From contig CM049321.1 of assembly GCA_026874595.1 (NCBI GenBank), positions 25,845,479 through 25,909,478 on the forward strand: a DNA stretch of 64,000 nt, in the 5' to 3' direction. The notes beneath the pieces are model-generated. The model saw only the letters and a program-made list of their open reading frames with translations, ran no database searches and was not told the origin of the DNA. This stretch comes from Sipunculus nudus (Eukaryota; Annelida; Sipuncula; Golfingiida; Sipunculidae). Of this stretch, positions 24,190 to 35,609 are shown piece by piece; the first letter of the stretch is position 1; each line of letters starts with the position of its first letter. Both the position numbers and the translations under genes were made by a program.

Positions 24190-24830
24190 CTTAACTCCGT
24201 TTTCAGTCTCTTGTTAAAAGCCAGCTTGCATATATAGAGCCAAGATTTCAAGTTGTTCGGAGGAGAGCTAATATTGTTTAGCCCCTAGGACCACTTTATA
24301 AGAAACTTAAAGACGAACACCTCTTTTTGCGTTGCAGTCATATTTAAAGAAACTAAAACCTTCCCGGAATATTTTTCCCGGGATTAACCAGAGCAATCGA
24401 ATATATAGAAATGTTTAATCCACAATCAGACAAATACTTTTTTTCGTTCGCGGCCATATTTAAGGAAAATAAAAAGTTAACATAATCAGTTTTCTATAAT
24501 CAGCCCCCCCCCCCCCCCCCCGGAAATCAGTCTTCCCCGGATTAACCAAAGCATTTACTTAAAATTCGGCTATATCTTAAATGATAACCCACAATCACTT
24601 CAGCAGGAGATCAACCTAATTGTTGAACTCTCTTGTGTTCCTCAATCATTTATAAGATTGTGCTCCCCTGTGTTTAAAGTAATATTATCATACACAAATT
24701 AGGTTCCCCTTGCTAATCCTCATGAAGCTGAATGCGCGACACTAGCGTATAAGCGTTGCACTACGACCATGATGTTCCTTTCAGGCTTGACAAATCATTG
24801 GTAAGGAAGAGATTTAAAGTGTAAATATAC
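22511..24830 (+). repeat. Segmental repeat, copy C
   Basis: A tandem partner of copy B with the same order: AAGCCATTCTGA, GACAGGGCC, two TGGCT(C/T)AACTC units, (CT)n at about 22762-22779, AAATTCGATGTAGGC, ACATAGTCGGTACGA, ATTACTTGGA, ATAAGAAACTTAA, a poly(C) run (about 24505-24522) and TAAGATTGTGCTCCCCTGTG. It has gained (AT)n tracts at 23933-24016 and 24148-24188. At 23370-23560 there is a patch of GGCCAATATTGTAATAA-like repeats not seen in B. Confidence 0.78.
23933..24188. repeat. Two (AT)n microsatellites
   Basis: Tracts at 23933-24016 (with one TATTATAT break) and 24148-24188, separated by segment-C sequence. The second starts just after the TTACTTGGA target-site motif. Confidence 0.9.
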
Positions 24831-24914
24831 AAGGTCCATGTAGAATCCAGGTAACGTAGAAGCATCATGTAAGGGTAATATAGTAGAGAACCTTCATTCG
24901 GTGATTTGGGCTAA

Positions 24915-27330
24915 TGATTATAAATAATAATAATATACAGCATTTCTAAAGCGCCCTATCCATATTCTAAAACATGCTCTAATGCTGTAAAATACATCTA
25001 CTAAGAACATAAAAACTAAAGAAAGATAAACAATCAATTAAATTATACTTGTTTAAAAAGATAAGTCTTTAAAATTTTCTTTAAAACGAGAAATTAGAGT
25101 TCATCTCTGATGTGATTAGGAAGTCAATTCCATAATACGAGAGCTGCTGTTCTAAAAGATCTGTTTCCGTTTGCAATAGTCCTTGAATAAGAACTTTTAA
25201 CTGTACGCAGGAGGGTGATTTCAGAGCTCGGGCTGGTTGCTACCGCTCGACTATTTCACCAATATACTCTGGTGCAAGTGCATGTAGTGATTTAAAAGTA
25301 TATAATAAAAACATATCCCAATCTATATTACACGGGGAGCTAATAAAAGCCAATAAGGACATGCGTTATGTGATCTCGCCGTTTGGTTTTCGTGAAAGTC
25401 GGGCTGCGGAATTGTGCATGCGCTGGAGCCTGTCAGTTAAACATTATGGCATTCCATGTAACAGAATATTTGCATAATCAAGTCTAGAAATTACCAGAGA
25501 TTGAACTAAAGTTCTGCAGGCATCAGTCGTTATATATTGTCTTGTTACCTTGTTACTGCATTAACCTGTTTCTCCATAGATATGCAACTAGAACACCCAG
25601 ATTTTTAACATGACTAGATGGAGCAAATGTACATTCAATAGATATGCTGTAGTTTTTTGATGAAAGATCCCGAGTTTTACGGGAAAAATTATAAATTCAA
25701 ATTTGTTTTTTTTCCATTTAGCATCAACATATTGGAAGTCCTCCAACCTTTTTACTACTGATACATTAGCAGCAAGTTTGGATTCTATAGAACCCCAGTC
25801 GGCCTTTGGTTTGATGACTATATATATGCCTGGGTGTCATCAGCGTACATATGGTGGTGCATATCATACTTTTTGATTATATCCGACTGGCTTTGTGTGC
25901 ATTCAGTATAATGTTCGCTCAAGCACTGCCTCCTGAAGCACGCCACACTGGAAAGTTGAGTCACTTGAATAGTGCTTCCAATGGCCACATATTGCGCTGT
26001 TTATCAAATATGATTGCAACCATGCACTTCAAGGCACTGAAATTATGCCAGATGAGTATTGAAGACGCTGGTGTGATTCTCTGATTCGAAGTATCAAATG
26101 CTGCTGCTAGGTCAAGTCATATCAGTACAGACCTGAAACCCCCATCCAATGCCTCTGTGTCTGTCTGAACTTTAAGAAGAGCAGTCTCAGTTGAATGGCC
26201 CCTCTTATATGCAGACTGATATTTATCGATGAGGTAATTCCTATTTAGGTGAACATCAAGGCGCTTTATTAACAACCCTCCCAAGGACTTTAGATATGAC
26301 TGGTAGGTTGGAAACAGGACTATAATTTTTCAATATTTCCCTGTCCAAGCTCGGTTTTTTAATCAACAGCCTTTAAACTGCTTTCATTAAGTTGGCTGGA
26401 ACATCTGATGTGACAAGAGATTTATTAATGATGGATGTGATGATCAGCCAGAGCTCATCTGCACATATTTTTAAAAGCCATGTTATGGATAGGATCAAGC
26501 TCAGAGTGCTTTGAAGGAGCACCGGTCAAAATAATCTTGGTTTCATCCTGGGTGGCTGGAGTGAATGTCCGCAGCTCATCCCCTTCAATGGACAGTCCTT
26601 GTCACAAAAATCAGTAGCATTGTCTCTTGATCAAGAACAGTCGGAATTTTAGCATTCTTAGATTTGAAAACAAAACTGATTGAAATCATCTGCTAAGTCA
26701 GCAGCAGATCCATGCTCAGGTAGTACATATTTACTGTGTCTCAAATTAGAGTTTTAGTCAGTGCATATAACAGCTTCTGGTCTCTTCCGCACGCATCTAT
26801 CTTCTCTGAGAAATAGTTTTGAATGATGCGATGAAGAAGGCTGCTTCTCACTTTGCACTGCTGTCGGTTAAAATCTTTAAGTTTTGTGCGACGCCAAATA
26901 CACTCTCTCCTCCTCTTTCCGTGCTTTGCCTCACGTAACTCTTCTGTACACCATGGCGTATTTTGTCTCAGAGTAATGGTTTTTGTGATAAAAGATGCAT
27001 GCCTTTCTTAAAAGTTCTTCAAGGACACAAATATCATTTTCAGCGAGATCTTTTTTAATGATTTTGAAGTATCATTCAAAATTGAGGAATCTGATATATC
27101 TTCTCTAAAGTGTTCAACACAAATATATCTAAGTTTTGTAAAACTGACTTGTTTCTGTTCTTTCTGGATTCTGCTAAGATTTATTGTATTGTGAAGAGAA
27201 CGTCTTATTGGTGGTTTAAAAGTTCTTTAGATTTGAAGACGTCAGTCTTTTAGCGTGTCATTAATGAATTAATGAAAAGATTATCAAATACAAGCCTATA
27301 GAAGACTCACATAATTCGTAATTACCACCC
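24915..27330 (-). mobile_element. Decayed L2/CR1-like LINE (reverse transcriptase region)
   Basis: Translating the minus strand in shifting frames gives the reverse-transcriptase landmarks of CR1/L2-type non-LTR elements in the right order. AYKRGHSTETALLKVQTD lies near 26163-26222, a PVSNLPVISK-like stretch just before it, and an LDxAAAFDT-like stretch after it. The C-terminal SLVISRLDYANILLHG lies near 25455-25500. Many stops and frameshifts make it non-functional. The 3' end (minus strand, about 24915-24960) is GGGCGCTTTAGAAATGCTGTATATTATTATTATT-like, split here by its TATTATTATT tail, as is common for this clade. No endonuclease domain was recognised, so the copy is probably 5' truncated near 27330. 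Confidence 0.82.
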
Positions 27331-27358
27331 AGTGATCAAGACCGCAGGATAAAAAACC

Positions 27359-27360
<2 letters not shown>

Positions 27361-27411
<51 letters not shown>

Positions 27412-27425
27412 AACACACACACACA
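27361..27425. repeat. (CT)n-(AC)n compound microsatellite
   Basis: A CT tract to about 27401 followed by an AC-rich tract. Confidence 0.95.
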
Positions 27426-27859
27426 AAGCTCGCTGCACGTCCCATCTATCACCAGTCGGTCACAATAAAACGTCAAGCTCGTTCTGCGTCTGTGACAAGT
27501 CGTAAATATGATCTTACATATACCATATACACTTATATATACAAACATACATGAGTAAGCAAATATTGTCAAAATTAATGTACTTTGTTCCAGTGGTACA
27601 TAGAATGTTATGGTTAAAACCTAATTCATCATATCATTAGTTATAAAGTGATTCACAAACTGTGAACAGTCCTTTGCAGCACAGGCCAGCGCTGTCTGTC
27701 ACACGAAAGGTGGCTCAAGCTGGGTCGTACTTACATGCAATGTAGGCAGTGGAAACTTTCACCAAATTTACATTTGTTTCCCCTAACCCTAGTGAATGAC
27801 AGTTTCACACTAGTCCAGGAAAATTTAATAGCTTCATCTCCAAAAAGTAAAGAATCGTT

Positions 27860-29335
27860 TATACAAGTGACCCGTGGGTCATGACTCTCAGCCGACTGAC
27901 ATGTTGATAATTTGTGTGTATTTCGCATTATTTCTAAGGTGCTCAAACATATCCCAAAACTCTGAGAATATTGGTCTCTGTGACCCAGTTTCAGGTTTCT
28001 GGGGAGAACTTTTAAGGAACTCTCAGGATGTGAAGTTAGAAGATTCTGGGCCCCATGGTTATGATTTGTGCCCTACTTTGGTATCAAATTTTCAATTATT
28101 CTAGAGGGTACTTGTGAGCCTCATAGCTCGGACAATATGGGTGACAGATACCTAATTTCAGGTTTCCAAGGAGACTTTTCATGGGCCTCCCAGCATGTCA
28201 AGAAAGAAGATTCTAGGTCTAGTCATTACGATTTGTGCCCTATTATCAGAGGACGGCATCTTTTAAGGTCTCAATAAAAGAGAACAAAAATCGTAAAAAA
28301 AATTAAAAAAAATATATAGGTGGCGCCATCAGTCGGCAAAAACTGATGAAATACTCCATGATTAATATCCATGCAAAGAATCATGGTGATCAATGCTTTA
28401 GTTGTTCAGATACTTGAGCTTTTGTAACAAATTTTTCATTATTCCGGGGGGGTACTTTGGAGCCCCATAACTTGGAGAATATGGGTAACAAAGACCAAAT
28501 TCCAGGTTTCCAAGAAGACTTTTCATGGACCCCTCTGGATGTAAAGTGAGAAGATTCCAGGTCCAGCGGTTACGATTTGTGCCCTGTAAACACTTGACAG
28601 CATCTTTTGAGGTCTCGAAAATAGAGAGAAAAAAATCGTAAAAAAATCGAAAAAATACAGATGGTGCCACCAGTCTGCAGAAACTGATGAAACACTACAT
28701 GATCAATAACCATGCAAAGAATCATGGAGATCAATGCATTAGTTGTTCAGATATTTGAGCTTTTATATATAATTTTTCAATATTCTGGGGAGTCCCATAG
28801 CTTGAAGGATATGAGTAACAGAGACCTTATTCTAGGTTTTCAAGGAGACATTTCATGGACCTATCATGATGCCGAGTAAGAAGATTCCAGTCCAACGGTT
28901 ATGATTTGTGCGCTGTTAAAAGATGAGGGCATCTTTTAATATCAAAAATAGAGAAAAAAATCGTAAAAAATAAAAAAATACAGTTGGCGCCACCAGTCTG
29001 CTTTAACTGATGAAACACTCCATGATCAATATCCATGCAAAGAATCATGGTGATCAATGCATTAGTTGTTTAGATATTTGAGCTTTGTATTAAATTTTTC
29101 ATTATTCTGGGGGTACTTCGGAGCCCCATAGCTTGAAGAATATGGGTAACAGAGACCTAATTCCAGGTTTCCAAGGAGATTTTTCATGGACCTCACAGGA
29201 TGTAAAGTTAGAAGATTCCAGAATCAGTGGTTACGATTTGTGCCTTGTTAACGGACAGACGGCCGGACGGACGACGGACAAAGAGCGATTAGCTCAGATG
29301 ACTTACAGTCAGCTGAGCTTAAAACCAGATTACCT
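27860..29335 (+). repeat. Tandem array of about 325-bp units with stem-loop terminus
   Basis: Units carry, in order, AATCATGGTGATCAATGC, TTTTTCATTATTC.GGGG, TGGAGCCCCATA, CCAGGTTTCCAAGGAGA, TTACGATTTGTGCCCT, AAAAATCGTAAAAAA, and GGCGCCACCAGTCTGC followed by AACTGATGAAAC. Unit starts are at 28379, 28720 and 29043 (spacings 341 and 323), with partial units before. The last unit leads into ACGGACAGACGGCCGGACGG and a stem-loop at 29291-29319, followed by AAAA. No gene is present. Confidence 0.85.
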
Positions 29336-29739
29336 TTAAATAGTAATGGCTTGTTCCTCGAATGTTACAGCCTAACCCTAACCACAAATAACACCAAAAT
29401 CTGATGACAACTGTTCAAATATATTTGCAAACAGACACATCAATCAGCACAATGGGAGGCAAAAACATGTGATCTCTTGATAGAAGTAAAATAAACTAGA
29501 AATTTCTGGCATTGGAGATGCCGTAGTATCCCAAGACAAATAAAGCATTCCCCCATTTAAAAGAGGCAGCCTTTTTCTGAAGTATCCGTTGACACATGAC
29601 AGGGCCAAGGTCACAAATGTTTGAACTTGTCCGACAGCTTGGAGATTGTTGTGTAACATTTGAAGGAAACAGATGCAGTACTTCAAAATTATGGGGTTGA
29701 TCAAAATCCTGTTTCCAAAGATTTGAGAACAGATGGCTC

Positions 29740-30770
29740 CTGTCACAGACCTTTGACCTTGTGACCCTAAAACTGATAGGTATCTTCGCTCATTGGCAGG
29801 TGAACTATAGGCCTGGGATGAAAACTTTTGCTTAAAATGCATCCACAATCTTTTAAAGGTGTGGGTCTTGTGACCTTGATCTTTGGACCCCAAAATCAAT
29901 AGGAATCTTGCTTTATTGTAGGGCCATATATACCTCAAGTTTGAAACCAATATATCAATACAATCTCGAGTTATCGCCGGAAACAAATTTTTGTTTCCTC
30001 TGACCTTCATCTTTGACCCTGTAACCCCAAAATTGATATTGATCTTCCTCTATAGGTAGGTGAGCTATATGTGCAAGGGAAAAGGTCTGGGATCAAAAGT
30101 ATGGCTTAAAATGCATCCAGATTATTTTAAAGATGTATGTCCTGTGACCTTGACCTTTGACTTCATGACCCCAAAATCAATAGAGGTAATGCCTTATTGA
30201 TAGGCCATATAAAATTCACGTTTGAAATCCATATATCAATCATAGCTGGAATTATCAACCAGAAACTAATTTTTGGATAGATAGCTCCTGTGACCTTCAC
30301 CTTTGACCTTGTGACCCCAAAACTGATAGAGGGTCTCCCTCTAATGACAAGTGAGCTATATGTGCAAGATAAAGGTCCGAGATGGCTTAAAGTATGGCTT
30401 AAAATGCATCCAGATTATTTTAAAGATGTTGGCCCTGTGACTTTGACGTTTGACCTCATTACCCAAAATCAATAGAAGTCTTGCTTTATTGATGGGCCAT
30501 TTATAAGTCAAGTCTGAGATCCATATATCAATCCAAGCTGGAATTGTCATCTCGGAAACTAATTTTTGGACAGATGGCTACTGTGATTTTGACCTTTGAC
30601 CTTGCGACCCCAAAATTGATATGGATTATCCACTTTTGGCAGGTTAGCTTTTTGTCCAAGATGGAAGATCTGGGATGAAAAGTTTGGCTTAAAATTCATC
30701 CACAATATATTTAAAGATGCGAGTCCTGTGACCTTGACCCTATAGGGTTCTTACTTAAGTGGTGGGCCAC
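29740..30770 (+). repeat. Tandem array, period about 146 bp, with DR1-type boxes
   Basis: GTGACCTTGACCTTTGACC-type boxes recur at 29870, 30000, 30144, 30290, 30437, 30583 and 30728. The last five spacings are 146, 147, 146 and 145 bp after one of 144. Units also share GGCTTAAAATGCATCCA and CCAAAATCAATAG. The 188-residue minus-strand open frame across 29444-30010 is a by-product of the repeat and has no recognisable features. Confidence 0.85.
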
Positions 30771-32519
30771 ACATAAGTCATGATTGAAATCCATGTGCCT
30801 TTCAACACTGGGGATATCATAAGCGGGGTGTGATTTTCACCAAATATGGAAATATTCAAGGTCAAGGCCACTCGCATGGTAAAGGTCATGACCCAAATTT
30901 AAATAGACCTCATCCCATAACCCATCTCTCTACATGTTCATAATATGAAATCAATCTGTCAATTAGTTTTTGACTTATAATTCTCCCATTACGGTCAAGT
31001 GGCAGTTATGGGGGTATTAAAAGGCATGGAAACTAGCAAAGGATAATAGGTGGCACCACCAGTTTCCGGCATATCAGAAGGCTATCCAAGATCTTTGGTC
31101 ACCTTGATTTTTGGACCAATCCATGCAAGCGTTCTTGGGATATTAAAGAATTTTGTGTGATTTTTCACAAAAATTGACCTATTCAAGGTCAGCGTCACTC
31201 TTCATAACCCCATTTAAACAAGCGAGACCTGCGACATCATGGGCTGCGATTCACAACTTCTAGTAAAATTGTTGCAGAACCTATATGCCAATTTTGTTTA
31301 AACTTTCTTCATTGCCATAAATTCTTATCATATATGTCTAGTTAAAACATAGTGAATGATGGTCTGAGGCAAAATGTATGGTTGTTGAGCTATCAGGAAC
31401 TAATCCCACAGCTTGCTCGATACCTGTCAGTCTCAAAAGGAATACCACTAAGGCCACATATAAGATCAAAATATAGCAAAAGATCAAAAGAATCCATGCA
31501 AGAATTATTGTGAAACGGGTGCTTCTATATTAATTTTTATTCAATACAAGCCAACTGTACTGAGCTTTCATAAATGATGGTCATATTTATTAAGAAATCT
31601 TTGATCCAATGCAAGATTACATTAATATACATCCCACTGCTTTCACTTTAATAGTTCTGAGATAACATGTTCTAAAGGAATTTAAAGATGGCTTCCTGGT
31701 GGCGATATTGGATATCTGACAGGTCGGAAATTGAACAACAAACATCCTCTAAAAGGGACAAAACATCATAAAAAATCAAAGAAACTGCCCTGGCAAAAGG
31801 GTTTCTAAAATGGCTACCTGGCAGACATAAGGGATTTTCTGACAAGTCTGACATTTGATATCACACATCTTCCAATAAGACACTAAACTTGTAGCAATTG
31901 CTTCAAAGAATGTAACAGTTATGAATGTCCAAAACAATTCAAATGGCATGATCAGGTTGGAGAGCTCTCATATCAGATTTATGAACATGCAAATGTAAAA
32001 AGTGCAAGTCCAATTTGTTTTAATTATCAGCTTGCCATTCAATGGGGTCAGCAGGGTAGGTAAACTGCAAAACCTAAAAGAAAAGAAATGCAGAGAGCAT
32101 CACTAAGAGTCTTGTAATCAAATAAAGCCATCCAAAATCCAGGTACAGACCCACATATTATCAGAACAAACACTTCCTGGTATATCTGATGATTTGTATA
32201 ATAATATTCAGATATCTAGAAAACTAAGTTTATTGCTATGATTCCATGATATAAACTGCAAAATGTTCCCATCATTTTATAAATCAGTAGCTAAACCTTA
32301 ACACTTAACTCTCATAGTCTTAATGCCTGGCCTAAGCTTCCAGCAACAGTGTTTTTTTATGCACTAATGATATATCCTTATCACTCCATGAGCTGATACA
32401 AAAGGGAGTCATATATCACAAGTGTCACTGACAATTATGGGCACATAGTGAGATGTACCAGTTGCGAGTGCCATGGTTATATATACAAGAAAACAAGAAA
32501 AATAGAGATGGTCTACAAA
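30771..32519. other. Intergenic, weak repeat fragments only
   Basis: Fragments of the neighbouring families occur (GGTGGCACCACCAGTTT at about 31050, ATTCAAGGTCA boxes). A pair of related boxes around 31680-31870 (AAGATGGCTTCCTGG and AAATGGCTACCTGG, each followed by GATATCTGACAGGTC-like sequence) repeats about 125 bp apart. No gene is seen. Confidence 0.45.
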
Positions 32520-33610
32520 ATAAGTTATTGTGAACATCCCTGACCTATGACCTTGGCCCACATATCAACTGGATTCTTTCTACATGATGGGTAACTACTA
32601 ACCACTTACATCTGGCCGGATGTAATTACTTGGCAACCAATGAGTGAATAACTTAGACCTGCAACCTTTAACCTCCTGACCAGCTGACCTCAAAATCTCT
32701 TCATGCAAAAAGATCCATAAATATGAAGTTTGAATCAAATTCAGTGATGCATAGATGTGGCATATGTAAAAGACTGAAGGTTTGGGTTAAACAGTTTCAC
32801 TTGAAATATGTTCACAAGCATTTAGAACAACACTGTGACCTTGACCTTTGACCTTTTGAACTCAACATCAATAGGCTTCTTCTCCTATTGGTAGGTAAGC
32901 CATATATGACAGAAGGAAAGTATAGATTGAAAAGTTTGCCTGAAAATGACCACGCAAGAAGAGGGTGCTGTGAACTTGACCTTTGACCTCAAAATCAACA
33001 GGTCTTTTCCCCTGTTGGCAGAGAAGGTATATCAGTGCTTAAAGGTTTGGAATGAAAGGTCTAGCTTGAAATGTGTCCACAACCTTTTCAAAGAAGTGGA
33101 TCCTGTGACCCTGACCTTTGACCTTGTGACCTCAACATCTATAGGATTCTTCTCCCATTTAGTAGGTGAACTATATGTGAAAGATCAAAGAATTGGGATG
33201 AAAGGTTTGGCTTAAAATGCATCCTGAGGCTTTTCAAAGAAGTTGGTTCTGTGACCTTGACCTTGTGACCTCAAAATAATTATGGTTCTTCCCCTGTTGG
33301 TAGGTGAGCTGTATGTGAAAGATGGAAGGTTTGGGATGAAAATTTTGGCTAAAAGAATTATTTCTGGATGGTGCAAACACACCCTATAACTTCGAGAATA
33401 TAGGTCGCAGTGACCTAATTTCAGGTTTGCAAGGAGATCTTTTTAGAACCTCTAAGACTGCATAGGGTTCATGGCCCTAGCCCCTACGGTTACGATTTGT
33501 GCCCTGCTAAGGACGGATGGCCGGCCGGCCGGACAGACAGACGAAAGGACGACGGACAAAGACCCATCGCTATAGCCCATCATGACTGAAAGTCAGCTGA
33601 GCTAAAAAGG
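32520..33610 (+). repeat. DR1-box tandem array with GGACGG tail and terminal stem-loop
   Basis: GTGACCTTGACCTTTGACC-type boxes lie at 32834, 32970, 33105 and 33251 (spacings 136, 135 and 146). They are followed by CCTAATTTCAGGTTTGCAAG (about 33415), TACGGTTACGATTTGTGCCC, GGCCGGCCGGCCGGACAGAC and a stem-loop at 33574-33604, then AAAA. This is the most complete example of array body plus tail in the window. Confidence 0.8.
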
Positions 33611-35509
33611 CTTTGTCCTCTTAGCTATAACTTTACACATGTAAAGTTGGATATAGGTCCTTGGAATATTTTTTTTTAGTTATCTCGCTCACAAGATTTT
33701 TCTGCGGCAGCGGCGGCACGACCTTCATGAAACCACAGTATCCCGACTTTGTCAGGGGATACAACAAATGGACTAGAAACAGAACATGTAATATTTGACA
33801 CATATGTTGCCAAGTGAAGCATTTAATATGTTGCACTTTCAGATCAAAAACACAGATCAGAGTATGCCTCCATCAAATTAATAACTGCATATCTCATGAA
33901 TAAAAATAACAATGTTCAAAAAGAGTTAGTGGAATTTTATTTCACCAAGCCCCTCTAGATCACATGAAAATAGATATAATCACATTGGAAATACAAATAC
34001 AACAATCATAGGAAACAGGTGATCATAAATATGATAACCAGTGAAACTGACGGCCTTTCCAATATAAATGTGTCAAGTTAACATCTGGATAAAAGTCTTT
34101 AATTACAAAATCACACTCCCTGCAGTATCATGACTAATTGTTCTGAGATTTTAAACCAAATAGTGCAGCATGGATAATTTTTTGTAACTGAGATGCAATT
34201 TATACCAAAATGCTACACAAACGATTTTAACAAGGTTTGGGAATGCAATTTATGACTTTTCTGGTAAACACATTGGACTATCTACTTACTGCAATAAATT
34301 TTTTCTGATACCCATAAAACAAGATTAAACTGAAAACGTTGCAATGACAACGCATGTATACACATAGGTACAAATACCTGATTCTTCAAAAATCATATAC
34401 CTGGCTAATTAACTTTCTTAAATTTGTCAACTGAACTTGATGGCTGAAAACAACTAAATGTTTATGACAGGCATAAAGCATAGAAAGCATACAGGTATAA
34501 ATTGTTCATCAATACTGGTGCATTAACTACATGTTATCTTTATGTATCTTGGTTATAGCTACATGTACACATACTCAATATACAGGAAATAACAATGTAA
34601 TTATAAAGGCGTGAGGGAAATGTCCTCTGCGTAGTCGCTTTACAACAATACTAACAAAAACATCTCCAGTTATCCTTCTAACAAGCAGATGACCCGTGAG
34701 CCAGTTGTCAAGGCAACACAGTAACATCAAAATATAAATAAAGCTTAACTGATGCAGAAAGCATATCTTGGGTAATTACAAAAAACACGAGTGCAACTGG
34801 TGCACCAGTTATTTCTTTATCCATCAAAAGTAGCAGGTACTTACACATTAAATACACCTGAACAGAAAATTGAACTTTTATACCTCATTTTTTCAGAGAC
34901 TGAGTGAGACCACTCTACTACTTTATACTGGAATAAGGGAACATAGAGGTTGCCAAGTTTGCCACTGTTAAGTCATACCATATTAATTTCTGTATACTAG
35001 AATAAGTGACAACAGAGGCTGCCAAGTCATACCATATTACGGGGATGTTAACTTAACACAGTCTTTCATACACTGATGAATATTAAAAAGCCATCTTTAA
35101 CAAGGACTTAACCATAATTATTTCTGGGAATAAGAAAAATAAGTAACAATCTGGCTGCAATGATGTGCAATAAAGTTATATTTAATTTCTAAAACAGACC
35201 TGAAATGAAGATTTACGGGTGAACTTTGTTAATTATTCTTTATGTTATGCTTCATGGTGTGTGTGAGAATTAATTCACAAATAAAACAAATAACCCTCAT
35301 GGTGTGGCTTGTACATATATGTACATATTAGCAAAAATTAAGTAAAGCAATGATAAGCACTGCTGTCTGTAAACATGTTAAGCCATGATGGATGTTAAGT
35401 ATTAATACAGTAGTCAATGTGCGAAAGGCCGTAAGGTGGCCAGAAGGCCATTTATTGGCCATTTAAAGGCCGTCGATCACAGTCCAGTGTGGCACAACCT
35501 CGTGTCCGT
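33611..35509. other. Intergenic and TMBIM6 3' UTR, no other gene seen
   Basis: No open frame of coding character. An ATTAAA on the minus strand (TTTAAT at 35181-35186), about 325 bp past the TMBIM6 stop, could be its polyadenylation signal. This is weak evidence because the motif is common in AT-rich DNA. Confidence 0.4.
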
Positions 35510-35609
35510 CTAGTCCTTGCGATTCCTCTTCTTTTGTTCCTTGTTGGCCAGGAGAATCATGAGGCGGCGGAAGATGTCAATGAAATCAATGAACAGTTCC
35601 ACGCAGTGC
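35510..35609 (-). CDS. TMBIM6: TMBIM6 exon 7 (coding part)
   Basis: Last base of Trp202, residues 203-234 and the TAG at 35512-35510. Carries Asp210 and the basic C-terminus. Confidence 0.97.

Noticed and set aside
24915-27330. Functional reverse transcriptase
   Set aside because: Multiple stops and frameshifts; motifs appear only by changing frames.
29444-30010. 188-residue minus-strand open frame
   Set aside because: It overlaps the DR1-box tandem array and has no domain, no splice context and repeat-derived composition.
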